A stretch of 64,000 nt of DNA from Prevotella sp. UBA2742 (GCA_002353485.1 DEJS01000011.1:62001-126000), one strand, 5' to 3'. Counted from the stretch's first letter, positions 8,209 to 16,015 are shown. Made by a program: numbers and translations. Notes: a model not told the origin generated them from the letters alone.

Positions 8209-8922
8209 ATGAAGAAAGTAATGTTATTTATGGTCGCTGCTGTTCTTGCGGCATCATGTTCTCAAGCATATCAATACAAGGATGGCTTTTTAATGATAAG
8301 AGAATTACCCAATGCGATAAAATTCCTGCCGGCTCCGCCAGAGTCTGGTCCTGAATATGATAAGGATGTACAGGCATACGAATGGGGCAAGCAGCTACGC
8401 CAAGACCCCAAGGTGCGTGATCATTGCTTGCATCAGGATACTACTGATATGAATACTGTGTTTAACGAGGCATTAGGCTTTAAGCTGCTGAGTTTCGACT
8501 ACCATGATATTATGGGGCTGCTCGCCGGGTCAGTAAAGGATGCCCAAAGGGTGTCGAAGCCTGCTAAAGAATACTATAAGCGCATGAAGCCCTTCCAGGT
8601 GTTCAATGAGCCATCGCTTAAGAAAAACTCAGAGAAAGCCGTTAGTTCGAGCACCTATGCCTATCCCAGTGGTCATGCAGTACGTTCATGGATGTATGCC
8701 TTTGTGCTAGCTGATGTTGCACCGGAATATAAGGATTCTCTTTATAAATGTGCTGAGGATTATAGCAAATGCCGCGTCATCATGGGTCGTCACTGGCAGA
8801 CAGACATTGATGCCGGCAAAATGGTGTCGACTAAGGTATACGAGAAGCTGAAGAAGTCGCCAGCCTATCAGGCTCAGCTGAAGTTGGCTCGCGAACAGTA
8901 TAAGACAATTAAAAAGAAATAA
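8209..8922 (+). CDS. PAP2-family acid phosphatase, lipoprotein
   Basis: 237 aa from the ATG at 8209, chosen over the upstream open frame from 8086 because it begins a clear lipoprotein signal (MKKVMLFMVAAVLAASC) and follows a promoter. PAP2/class A acid phosphatase motifs are present: a K-x6-RxKPF-like first motif near KEYYKRMKPF, PSGH in YPSGHAVRS (second motif), and RVIMGRHWQTDID (third motif with catalytic His and Asp). It would remove phosphate from small molecules or lipid phosphates in the periplasm. Family members are usually 230-260 aa, so this one looks complete. It converges on the minus-strand Sel1 gene with no clear terminator between them. Confidence 0.85.
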   Translation: MKKVMLFMVAAVLAASCSQAYQYKDGFLMIRELPNAIKFLPAPPESGPEYDKDVQAYEWGKQLRQDPKVRDHCLHQDTTDMNTVFNEALGFKLLSFDYHDIMGLLAGSVKDAQRVSKPAKEYYKRMKPFQVFNEPSLKKNSEKAVSSSTYAYPSGHAVRSWMYAFVLADVAPEYKDSLYKCAEDYSKCRVIMGRHWQTDIDAGKMVSTKVYEKLKKSPAYQAQLKLAREQYKTIKKK

Positions 8923-8950
8923 AAGTCCTCATGGTAATGGCTGAGAAGAA

Positions 8951-9508
8951 CTATTTTATGATTTGAAGAATGTTCTTGGCATCTTCATCGCCCTTGGCAG
9001 CATCTTTCTTTATCTTGGCAAGCACCTCTGCCCCACCGCTCGGATTCTGGATAGCTCTTCTCAGCCAGCCCCTTGCCATCTCCTGGTTGGCTGCAACACC
9101 GATACCTTTCAGGTAGCATTTGCCCACGGCATACTGTCCGTGGGCATTGTCGTCTTGGGCAGCTCGGCTAAACCATGTGAAGGCAAGATTCAGGTCTTGT
9201 GCGACACCTTCGCCGTTCTTATAGCACTTGCCTACCTGATACATGGCCTTACCGCTGCCCTGATTGGCTGCCTTCATGTACCACTGAAATGCCAGTGAGT
9301 CGTTTTCCGTTACCCCATGCCCCTTGTCATAACAGCGTGCAAGCCGGTATTGAGCTTTCCTGTTGCCTCTTTCTGCTGTCTTCTTCAGCTCATGGAACAC
9401 TGCTTCCGGATTTTTCGAGTCACGGATCATCTTGCCCTCATGGTATAGCCTCAGGCCGACGACAGCACATATCGCCAGGGCAATCAATGCAGTCAGCCAT
9501 TTACTCAT
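8951..9508 (-). CDS. Sel1-repeat protein with N-terminal membrane anchor
   Basis: 185 aa. One hydrophobic segment at about residues 4-22 anchors it. At least three Sel1-like repeats of about 36 residues follow (AQYRLARCYDKGHGV, AMYQVGKCYKNGEGV, GQYAVGKCYLKGIGV), each with an alanine-rich second helix. Such repeats form a superhelical protein-binding surface. Last gene of the polyphosphate operon, starting 3 bp after the end of the DUF2490 gene. A scaffold role in that operon is inference. Confidence 0.8.
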   Translation of the reverse strand: MSKWLTALIALAICAVVGLRLYHEGKMIRDSKNPEAVFHELKKTAERGNRKAQYRLARCYDKGHGVTENDSLAFQWYMKAANQGSGKAMYQVGKCYKNGEGVAQDLNLAFTWFSRAAQDDNAHGQYAVGKCYLKGIGVAANQEMARGWLRRAIQNPSGGAEVLAKIKKDAAKGDEDAKNILQIIK

Positions 9509-9511
9509 GTC

Positions 9512-10273
9512 TTAAAACTTATATGTATAGCCAATGCCTATCACATGGCGGTCGGGTTCGTCATCCGCCCCTCCGCACATGTGCTGGTAGATATATTTGA
9601 TATCGAGGCTATGATGCTTGTCAAGATTCAACTCTGTACCAGCATTGTATCTTATCTTCTCCAGCCTTTTGGTAACCCAGGATTCCGCATTCACGTATGG
9701 ACGGAATAAGCTGCTGAGTTTCATCTTTACCTGAATACGATTGCGCCACACGCTTTTACCCTTTCCGGCATACACTTTCTCGCCAGCTTCAGCACCTGTA
9801 CCTGACTCATGAAGTTGAGCAGTCTTCTCAGGGCGATATGAGTATTGCCAGCGTTCGCGAAGCGAGAAAGTAAACTTACCCCAGTTGACAGAACCAGTAA
9901 GCGACACGTTGAAGCGATGACGTATACCCCAGTAGTCGGTATACATTGTTCCGTTTGTGTATTCATTGTGGTGACGGTCGTCGAGCAAGCAATATCCCCC
10001 TGTAGCTTTAAGCCAATGGGTAATCTGGTAACTACCCTCTACTCCAAAGCTCCAACGGTCGGCAGATTTCAGGTTGTCACGACTACGATACTCCACTTCG
10101 GCACCCAAGCTCCAGCGGCTATTGAGTTCTTTTTCGGCATTTACCGTTCCCCACATGCCGAAATCATCACCTGCATAAGCTTTGGTGAGTGATAGTTGTA
10201 GTATTACAAACAATGCGGCCATTAGCCGCATTGTTTGTCTTGTCCTATTATTAAACATTAGCATACTCTCCAT
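9512..10273 (-). CDS. DUF2490 outer-membrane beta-barrel protein
   Basis: 253 aa. Signal peptide ending near KAYA, then FGMWGTVNAEKELNSRWSLG, the typical opening of DUF2490 proteins. Amphipathic beta-strands follow, with the chain ending in VIGIGYTYKF (terminal aromatic residue, as in outer-membrane barrels). The start overlaps the end of the DUF4956 gene; Met codons at 10273, 10264 and 10258 are all possible, and the last gives the most standard signal peptide. Function unknown; the position suggests a surface component of the polyphosphate operon. Confidence 0.75.
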   Translation of the reverse strand: MESMLMFNNRTRQTMRLMAALFVILQLSLTKAYAGDDFGMWGTVNAEKELNSRWSLGAEVEYRSRDNLKSADRWSFGVEGSYQITHWLKATGGYCLLDDRHHNEYTNGTMYTDYWGIRHRFNVSLTGSVNWGKFTFSLRERWQYSYRPEKTAQLHESGTGAEAGEKVYAGKGKSVWRNRIQVKMKLSSLFRPYVNAESWVTKRLEKIRYNAGTELNLDKHHSLDIKYIYQHMCGGADDEPDRHVIGIGYTYKF

Positions 10274-10928
10274 TCTTTATTTTCAGCATATCCTTAACGT
10301 CGCCGCTATCTGGTCCTTCATAATATATGCGCAAGACAGCCATATCACGCAGGAAATCTACAGCGCCTACACGTACGTTGGTAATCTTGAGTCCAAGGCG
10401 CTGTTCCAGATCGGCAATGAGTTCCTCTCTGCGCTCAGGCTTGATGAGGTCTATGCGGTCATACTGCACAATCTTTGAAGCTTCCGTCTTGAGCACACGT
10501 TCGCATATTGCTACAGCAATAATGACGATGATGTCTATACATATAAGCTCGTGCAGAGGCGTGCCAATAAGCTGTCCAAACTCGTCAACACCCAGTGATG
10601 AAGCCATTGAGTGAACTACAGCCAGACAGATAACGACGAAGAGGTATGACATCTCACGTACAGGCATTGCATCAGTGCGGTAACGCATGATAGAGAAGAT
10701 GCCAAACAGACCGAGACCAACGCCCATCGTAGCCTTTCCACGATCCATACCCATCATCATATAAACGAGGAAGTACAATGCTATAGAGATGAGCATAAAT
10801 GTAAAGTAGTAATCACGACGCTTAGCTTTCTTGAAATAAAGGAAGTGGACGATAATCCAGTTGGCAAGCATACAGACTACAAATCGCAACATTGCGTCGC
10901 CAAATTCAGGGGAGAAAAACTGTTCCAT
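10251..10928 (-). CDS. DUF4956 membrane protein, partner of VTC polyphosphate polymerase
   Basis: 225 aa. Three or four hydrophobic helices in the first 120 residues (around FVVCMLANWIIVHFLYF, FTFMLISIALYFLVYMMM, and MSYLFVVICLAVVHSMA), the signature GLFGIFSIMRYRTDAMPVREM typical of DUF4956, and a soluble C-terminal domain of about 90 residues. DUF4956 proteins are regularly encoded next to VTC-domain polymerases and are thought to form the membrane part of the complex. The VTC gene lies 21 bp upstream and DUF2490 overlaps downstream. Confidence 0.85.
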   Translation of the reverse strand: MEQFFSPEFGDAMLRFVVCMLANWIIVHFLYFKKAKRRDYYFTFMLISIALYFLVYMMMGMDRGKATMGVGLGLFGIFSIMRYRTDAMPVREMSYLFVVICLAVVHSMASSLGVDEFGQLIGTPLHELICIDIIVIIAVAICERVLKTEASKIVQYDRIDLIKPERREELIADLEQRLGLKITNVRVGAVDFLRDMAVLRIYYEGPDSGDVKDMLKIKNGEYANV

Positions 10929-10949
10929 GTTGTCTTGTTGTTTTATTGT

Positions 10950-11723
10950 TTATTGTTTAATGTTATCTAATCCTGTCAAGTTCCTTACCTCAATCACCTT
11001 TTGCTTGAAACGGTTGAAGGGTAATTCCTTGTTGGTCAGTGCGGAGCCTATACAGTATTTTGAGAATCCGTGTGGATGTATCTGTAGCTTCCTCAGCTTA
11101 TTGAGTATAGGCGAAAACACATGTCCGTCGCGTTTCAGTTCAATGATTACCAGATTGTCCATGTCCATTTGCTCTCCGCTAACCAGATTATTGAAGTGAA
11201 CGCCACTATCGATGGTCAGACGCTCTGTCATCCCTTTGTTTACCAGTGTGATGCGAGCGAAGTGGTTGTTCAGTGCGGGCTGCAGACTGTCTACGTCATA
11301 GTGCAGGTGCTTACCCAGGAAGAGCCTTTTCTCCTCATCCGTCAGGTCCATATCTACCACCTTGATGCGTCGTTTCTTAGTGCGTTTGTGGTTATTCTTC
11401 GTCTTCACCTCCATAAACTGCAACCCGCTCACGCAGTAAGTCCTGAAACGTATTTTCTGTCTGTTCGTATGTTTCCACTGATGCATGCAGTACATGTTGA
11501 AGTCGCCGGTGTCGAAGTATGTGGTGTCATACTCCAGGTTGCGCACTCCGTCTATCTCCTGCACGTAGTATTCGTCGCGCGCCATCTTCAGCAGCTGCTT
11601 CAGCTTCTCCAGGTTGGTAACGAATTTCGTATCGGTGCGATTCATTAACTTTACGCTGCCCATCTGCTCAAGCGAGATGGGCTCGAAAGTATTCAGGATG
11701 TCTTCTAAACTTTCTTGCTTCAT
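10950..11723 (-). CDS. VTC-domain polyphosphate polymerase
   Basis: 257 aa. Matches the VTC domain (CYTH-like tunnel fold): basic and acidic residues of the tunnel in MNRTDTKFV, YDTTYFDT, KIRFRTY, MEVKTKNN and IIELKRDG. VTC enzymes build inorganic polyphosphate from ATP at the inner face of the membrane. It lacks its own membrane helices, which fits pairing with the adjacent DUF4956 protein. Second gene of the operon, 23 bp after the PepSY-like gene. Confidence 0.85.
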   Translation of the reverse strand: MKQESLEDILNTFEPISLEQMGSVKLMNRTDTKFVTNLEKLKQLLKMARDEYYVQEIDGVRNLEYDTTYFDTGDFNMYCMHQWKHTNRQKIRFRTYCVSGLQFMEVKTKNNHKRTKKRRIKVVDMDLTDEEKRLFLGKHLHYDVDSLQPALNNHFARITLVNKGMTERLTIDSGVHFNNLVSGEQMDMDNLVIIELKRDGHVFSPILNKLRKLQIHPHGFSKYCIGSALTNKELPFNRFKQKVIEVRNLTGLDNIKQ

Positions 11724-11746
11724 ATAGATACCTTATAGGCTCGGCA

Positions 11747-12178
11747 TTAATGATTCTTTCCTATAAACTTTCCGTGGCGGGTAAACTTCAGATTGTACTT
11801 GCTAGATAGCTCCACTTTGTATCCGTAGCGACCTTTCTCTATCTGCGTTATCCCAGCATTCGGATAGTTCTCCTTTACATATTGGCTTATCTTCTGGGGA
11901 ATCACAGAATCAGGCAGTACGGTCCTCACGCTGCCGTCCATCTTCGTCCATACGCCCTTCTGGTTGAATTCTATCTCTATGCCATTATCCAATCTGCAGA
12001 GATAACCATCCATGTCCCTCTCTGCATACTCTATCTTGGCATTGGCAAATTCTTTATTGATAAAAGACTTTGCTGCATGCGGTAATCTTTCGGCAGGAAT
12101 GGGATTGGAATCTGCGAAACATACCGTTGACATCAGAAATGTCAAAATAAGGATAAGAAAAATTCTTGTCTGTTTCAT
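11747..12178 (-). CDS. PepSY-like periplasmic protein
   Basis: 143 aa from the Met at 12178, chosen because the promoter places transcription start at about 12195, right at the longer alternative start (12196). A signal peptide of about 23 residues ends at CFADS. The remainder has two similar units of about 55 residues (DNGIEIEFNQKGVW and SKYNLKFTRHGKF), as in DUF2874/PepSY-like proteins. Family members are small periplasmic proteins proposed to bind or inhibit partners. First gene of the polyphosphate operon, so it may act as a sensor or regulator; this is inference. Confidence 0.75.
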   Translation of the reverse strand: MKQTRIFLILILTFLMSTVCFADSNPIPAERLPHAAKSFINKEFANAKIEYAERDMDGYLCRLDNGIEIEFNQKGVWTKMDGSVRTVLPDSVIPQKISQYVKENYPNAGITQIEKGRYGYKVELSSKYNLKFTRHGKFIGKNH

Positions 12179-12201
12179 AAAACATACTTTTTGCATTGGT
12201 G

Positions 12202-12232
12202 CAAAATTAATAAATATTCCTTAAGTCGCAAA
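12202..12232 (-). promoter_or_regulatory. Promoter of the polyphosphate operon
   Basis: Read on the minus strand: TTTG (12232-12229), a 19-bp spacer and TAATTTTG (12209-12202). It is a full match to the Bacteroidota consensus and would drive the five minus-strand genes ending at 8951. Confidence 0.65.
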
Positions 12233-12258
12233 GAAATTTTATAAAATTAACATATATG

Positions 12259-12344
12259 GTCTTGAAGTAACTATTCAAGACATAGGAAGATACACCCTCT
12301 CTCTTTGCTCCGATGAAAGTCCTGCTTTGCTCCGATGAAAGTCC
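12259..12344. repeat. Perfect hairpin and a 19-bp direct repeat
   Basis: GTCTTGAA / TTCAAGAC (8-bp stem, 7-base loop) at 12259-12281, followed by two identical copies of TTTGCTCCGATGAAAGTCC at 12304-12322 and 12326-12344 (period 22). They lie between the divergent polyphosphate operon and copy D. With the operon promoter and copy D they account for the gene-free stretch 12179-12597. Confidence 0.5.
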
Positions 12345-12431
12345 CGACAAACAGTGAGGAAAGTCTCGGCTTGGCTGTTGCAAAGTTATGCCTCAATAAG
12401 TTTGCAACAACTTTGCAACACCTTCAAGCTT

Positions 12432-12557
12432 TTTGCGACAGTTATGGCAAGCATTGCCGTTCCTGCCGCAAATTACATATATGCGCCGCATGCTTCTCAG
12501 ACGGAAATCGCCTATTTTGTTGGAATGAGCCAAAAAGCGTCGTAACTTTGCATCGAG
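12432..12557 (+). repeat. 126-bp hairpin/promoter element, copy D
   Basis: About 5 kb from the other three copies, with the same length. The hairpin is as intact as in copy A (GGCAA/TTGCC inner stem; one mismatch in the outer stem). The promoter is the best of the four: TTG at 12520-12522, 20-bp spacer, TAACTTTG at 12543-12550. It is followed by a leader like that of copy C (AGAAACAAAGTATAAACAA) and a small secreted-peptide gene. Confidence 0.8.
12520..12550 (+). promoter_or_regulatory. Promoter for the 49-aa secreted peptide gene
   Basis: TTG-N20-TAACTTTG at the end of repeat copy D, about 47 bp upstream of the ATG at 12598. Confidence 0.6.
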
Positions 12558-12597
12558 ATTCAGAAACAAAGTATAAACAATAAAAAACAAAAAGATT

Positions 12598-12747
12598 ATG
12601 GCAAAGACAAGAATGATGGTAAAGCAGGTGCTCATGAGCATCGTTACCCTGGCGAATTTCGTAATGGCACAGTATGAGGACTTCAACCGCGTAGCAAGTA
12701 TCGGTGGCGGCCTCGTCAGCTACAACTACTACTCTTCCGAAGCATAG
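12598..12747 (+). CDS. 49-aa secreted peptide or truncated surface protein
   Basis: 49 codons, ATG to TAG. The first 24 residues form a signal peptide (MVKQVLMSIVTLANFVMAQ) related at DNA level to that of the 3162 gene (shared GTGCTCATGAGCAT). The expected cleavage after VMA leaves about 25 residues, QYEDFNRVASIGGGLVSY onward, rich in Tyr and Gly like the first strand of an outer-membrane protein. Its own promoter (copy D) and terminator bracket it exactly, so it is transcribable. It may be a small exported peptide, or the remnant of a larger protein truncated by deletion. No family recognised. Confidence 0.5.
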   Translation: MAKTRMMVKQVLMSIVTLANFVMAQYEDFNRVASIGGGLVSYNYYSSEA

Positions 12748-12793
12748 ACTTCAGCCTCGGAGAATCAAGGAGAATCTTAAATCCGAAGAAAGT

Positions 12794-12824
12794 GGACTGA
12801 TTGTTTGGTCAGTCCGTTTTTTTT
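12794..12824 (+). terminator. Intrinsic terminator after the 49-aa gene
   Basis: Perfect 7-bp stem GGACTGA / TCAGTCC (12794-12800, 12809-12815) followed by G and eight T. TTTG within the loop region (12804-12807) lies 20 bp before TACCTTCG (12828-12835), so the hairpin may overlap the uxuA promoter. Confidence 0.8.
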
Positions 12825-12891
12825 GCGTACCTTCGCAGCTGATAAATAATCTGAACGACTAACATATTATTAATATAAGGTATAAACAACT

Positions 12892-14151
12892 ATGGAAAGA
12901 ACATGGAGATGGTTTGGCAAGAAGGACAAGATAACCCTTGCCATGCTACGTGAGATTGGCGTTGAGGGCATCGTGACGGCGCTGCATGACGTGCCCCTGG
13001 GACAGGTTTGGACACGCGAGAAGATTCGTGAGCTGCGCGAGTACATCGAGTCATACGGCATGCGGTGGAGCGTGGTGGAATCGCTGCCCGTGGTAGAAAC
13101 CATCAAATATGGCGGGCCCGACCGCGACGAACAGATAGAGGTTTACAAGGAGTCGTTGCGCAACCTGTCGGCCGAAGGCATACATACAATTTGTTATAAC
13201 TTCATGCCTGTACTTGACTGGGCCCGTACAGACCTGGCTCACCTTAACCCCAACGGTTCAACAAACCTATACTTCAACTACGGCGAGTTTGCCTACTTCG
13301 ACATCTACATCCTAAAGCGCCAAGGTGCGCGCGAAGAGTGGGCCCGCTTCGAAATGAAGAACGAGCAGGGCGAGAAGATAGACCGCAACGTGCTGGCCGA
13401 GGCCGACGCACTGGCCAAGACCATGACTCCTGAGCAGGAACACAAGCTGGTAGAGAACATCATCATCAAGACACAAGGCTTTGTCAGCGGCAACTTCTCC
13501 GAGAACGACGAGGCCCCGATACAGAAGTTCCGCGACTTCCTGGAGCTTTACAAGGGTATTGACAAGAACCAATTACGCCAAAACATGAAGTACTTCCTCG
13601 AGGCCATCATGCCCACCTGCGAGGAATGCGACATGAACATGTGCGTACACCCCGACGACCCACCCATCGAAATCCTGGGCCTGCCCCGCATTGTGCGTAC
13701 CGAGGACGACATACGCTGGTTCCTCAACGCCGTTCCCAACCCGCACAATGGGCTGACCTTCTGCGCCGGCAGCTTGTCAGCAGGAGCCTACAACAACGTA
13801 GTTGAGATGGCTCGTGAGTTTGCACCACGCACCCACTTCGTACACCTGCGTTCATGCCACATTTTCCCCAACGGCGACTTTACCGAAGCCTCTCACCTGG
13901 GCGGCCGTGCCGACATCATAGAGCTGGCACGCATCTTCGAACAACAGAACCCCACCCTACCCATGCGCGTAGACCACGGCATGACATTCACAGACGAGCC
14001 AGGAGGCATCATGGACGAGTCGACACACGGCCACAATGCCGGCTACACACTCCTGGGACGCATGTTCGCCCTTGGACAAGTGCAAGGCATACTGGCCACC
14101 GTCGACCGCGAACTTGGCATACCTTACAAACAGCCTGGATTCTTTGATTAA
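12892..14151 (+). CDS. uxuA: Mannonate dehydratase
   Basis: 419 aa. Matches UxuA from the first residues (MERTWRWFG, GVEGIVTALHDVP, WSVVESLPV) to metal-ligand regions (MNMCVHPDDPP, LTFCAGSLSAG, HLRSCH and a final RVDHG). The enzyme removes water from D-mannonate to give 2-keto-3-deoxygluconate in hexuronate (pectin, glucuronate) breakdown in the cytoplasm. Full length for the family. The next gene begins 23 bp later and supplies the reductase that makes mannonate, so the two form a catabolic operon. Confidence 0.93.
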   Translation: MERTWRWFGKKDKITLAMLREIGVEGIVTALHDVPLGQVWTREKIRELREYIESYGMRWSVVESLPVVETIKYGGPDRDEQIEVYKESLRNLSAEGIHTICYNFMPVLDWARTDLAHLNPNGSTNLYFNYGEFAYFDIYILKRQGAREEWARFEMKNEQGEKIDRNVLAEADALAKTMTPEQEHKLVENIIIKTQGFVSGNFSENDEAPIQKFRDFLELYKGIDKNQLRQNMKYFLEAIMPTCEECDMNMCVHPDDPPIEILGLPRIVRTEDDIRWFLNAVPNPHNGLTFCAGSLSAGAYNNVVEMAREFAPRTHFVHLRSCHIFPNGDFTEASHLGGRADIIELARIFEQQNPTLPMRVDHGMTFTDEPGGIMDESTHGHNAGYTLLGRMFALGQVQGILATVDRELGIPYKQPGFFD

Positions 14152-14174
14152 TTCATAGTTCACAGTCTAAAGTT

Positions 14175-15761
14175 ATGAAGTTAAAAGACATTCTTAGCGG
14201 CCAGTTGAACGCCGCAGCATGGGAGCAGAAAGGCTACGAGCTCCCCAAGTTTGACATCAAAGCCCTGCGCGAGAGAACCTACAAGGAGCCCACATGGGTA
14301 CACTTTGGCGGTGGAAACATATTCCGAGCCTTCCCTGCAGCTATCCTCAATGACGCCTTGAACACAGGACAGTACGACCGTGGCGTCATCGTAGCCGAGA
14401 CATTCGACTTCGAAGTCATCGACAAAGCCTACCAACCCTACGACAACCTGTCGCTATACGTCGCCCTGCGCAGCGACGGCAACATTGAGAAGAAAGTTAT
14501 TGCCTCTGTCACCGAAGCCCTCAAGGCCGACTACCAGTTCCAGGATTGGCAGCGACTCGTCGACATCTTCCGACAGCCCTCCCTGCAGATGATATCCTTC
14601 ACCATCACAGAAAAAGGCTACTCCTACAACGACGCAGACCTGGCACGCGGCCTGAAACCCGTATTCGCCTTAGGCAAAGTGACCGCTCTCCTTTACGAAC
14701 GCTACCAAGCCGGACAGCTGCCACTGACTATACAGTCGATGGACAACTGCTCGCATAACGGCGACAAGGTAAGACAGGGCGTCATGGCATACGCCGAACG
14801 CTGGGCGAAGGACGGACTGGTGGAAGAAGGATTTCTGAGCTACCTGAAGGACGAAACCAAGGTGACCTTCCCCTGGTCCATGATAGACAAAATAACCCCA
14901 CGTCCGCACGAGAAAGTCAAAGAACTCCTACAGCAGGACGGTTTTGAAGACAACAACTATATTGAAACCGAGCGCCACACCTTCACAGCACCTTTCGTCA
15001 ACGCCGAGGAAGTTCAATATCTGGTCATAGAAGACAACTACACCAACGGTCGTCCCCCACTCCATTTGGGCGGCGCACTCTACACCACCCGCGAGACCGT
15101 GGACAAGGTCGAAACCATGAAGGTGACCACCTGCCTCAACCCCTTGCACACCGCCATGAGCATCTACGGTTGCATGCTGGGCTACACCCTCATCTCGGCC
15201 GAGATGCAGGACGATGACCTACGAGCCTTCATACAGAAGATAGGTTACATGGAGGCTATGCCCGTAGTGACCGACCCTGGCGTGCTGAACCCATACGAAT
15301 TCATTGGTGCTGTCATCAACAAGCGACTGCCTAACCCGTTCATGCCCGATGCCCCACAGCGCATAGCCATGGACACCAGCCAGAAACTGCCCATACGCTT
15401 CGGCGAGACCATAAAAAAATACATAGCACGAGGCCTTGATATGAAGAATCTCGTTCTTATTCCCCTCACTTTGGCCGGATACGCACGCTACCTAAAGGGA
15501 CTGAAGGACGACCTGACCCCCTTCGAGCCCTCACCAGACCCCATGCTACAGGAACTGCAGCAGATAGTGTCACCCCTGGAAGTAGGCCGACAAAACCAGG
15601 ACTTCAGCTGTCTGAAACAGCTGTACTCGCGCAAGGACGTCTTCGGATTGGACCTCTACCAGGCCGGACTGGGCGAACAAATAGAAGACTATGTCAAAGA
15701 GCTCTTTGCAGGCGCTGGAGCTGTACGCAAAACATTACATAAGTACGTCGCACAAAGATAA
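14175..15761 (+). CDS. uxuB: Fructuronate reductase / mannitol dehydrogenase family protein
   Basis: 528 aa. Long-chain polyol dehydrogenase family with an N-terminal NAD-binding motif HFGGGNIFRAF and a conserved C-terminal catalytic domain (region around ATTTCLNPLHTA-like VTTCLNPLHTAMSIYG). Next to uxuA the expected reaction is NADH-dependent conversion of D-fructuronate to D-mannonate. Sequence alone does not separate fructuronate from tagaturonate or mannitol as substrate; the operon context supports fructuronate. Longer than E. coli UxuB (about 486 aa), as often in Bacteroidota. A strong terminator follows. Confidence 0.85.
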   Translation: MKLKDILSGQLNAAAWEQKGYELPKFDIKALRERTYKEPTWVHFGGGNIFRAFPAAILNDALNTGQYDRGVIVAETFDFEVIDKAYQPYDNLSLYVALRSDGNIEKKVIASVTEALKADYQFQDWQRLVDIFRQPSLQMISFTITEKGYSYNDADLARGLKPVFALGKVTALLYERYQAGQLPLTIQSMDNCSHNGDKVRQGVMAYAERWAKDGLVEEGFLSYLKDETKVTFPWSMIDKITPRPHEKVKELLQQDGFEDNNYIETERHTFTAPFVNAEEVQYLVIEDNYTNGRPPLHLGGALYTTRETVDKVETMKVTTCLNPLHTAMSIYGCMLGYTLISAEMQDDDLRAFIQKIGYMEAMPVVTDPGVLNPYEFIGAVINKRLPNPFMPDAPQRIAMDTSQKLPIRFGETIKKYIARGLDMKNLVLIPLTLAGYARYLKGLKDDLTPFEPSPDPMLQELQQIVSPLEVGRQNQDFSCLKQLYSRKDVFGLDLYQAGLGEQIEDYVKELFAGAGAVRKTLHKYVAQR

Positions 15762-15791
15762 CCACTAAGACATAGTGATGTATACAAAACT

Positions 15792-15827
15792 AAAAACTGG
15801 CAAAATAGTTAATTTTGTCAGTTTTTT
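15792..15827 (+). terminator. Intrinsic terminator after uxuAB
   Basis: Stem AAAACTGGCAAAAT / ATTTTGTCAGTTTT with one G-T pair and a 5-base loop, running into TTTTTT. About 30 bp after the stop. Confidence 0.8.
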
Positions 15828-15901
15828 CACATTATACGCGTTAAATTCTAACTGCCGTTAACAGCAGGCATGGAAGTGTTAAATCAAGACAAAAAAGCAT
15901 G

Positions 15902-15943
15902 ACACTTTGTCAGTATTCCAATTTTTGCCCCTATATTTGCACT
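15902..15943 (+). promoter_or_regulatory. htrA promoter region with a TGACA inverted repeat
   Basis: TATATTTG near 15936-15943 is a good -7 box. TTTG about 22 bp upstream could be the -33 and falls in a perfect inverted repeat TGACA-CTT-TGTCA just after AAGCA. The palindrome over the -33 looks like an operator, as expected for a stress gene, but no regulator was identified. Confidence 0.45.
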
Positions 15944-16015
15944 CGGAAAACCAGAACAGGCAGACCAAAAATGCAAAATAAAGAATATAAAAAAGAATAT
16001 TAACTAAGTAAACAC

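Noticed and set aside
2813..12557. Short ORFs within the 126-bp copies (reverse-strand CGRNGNACHNCRK and forward ATVMASI...APHAS)
   Set aside because: They are the same repeat read in frame. They end or shift differently in each copy, and the DNA-level structure (hairpin, promoter) explains the conservation better.
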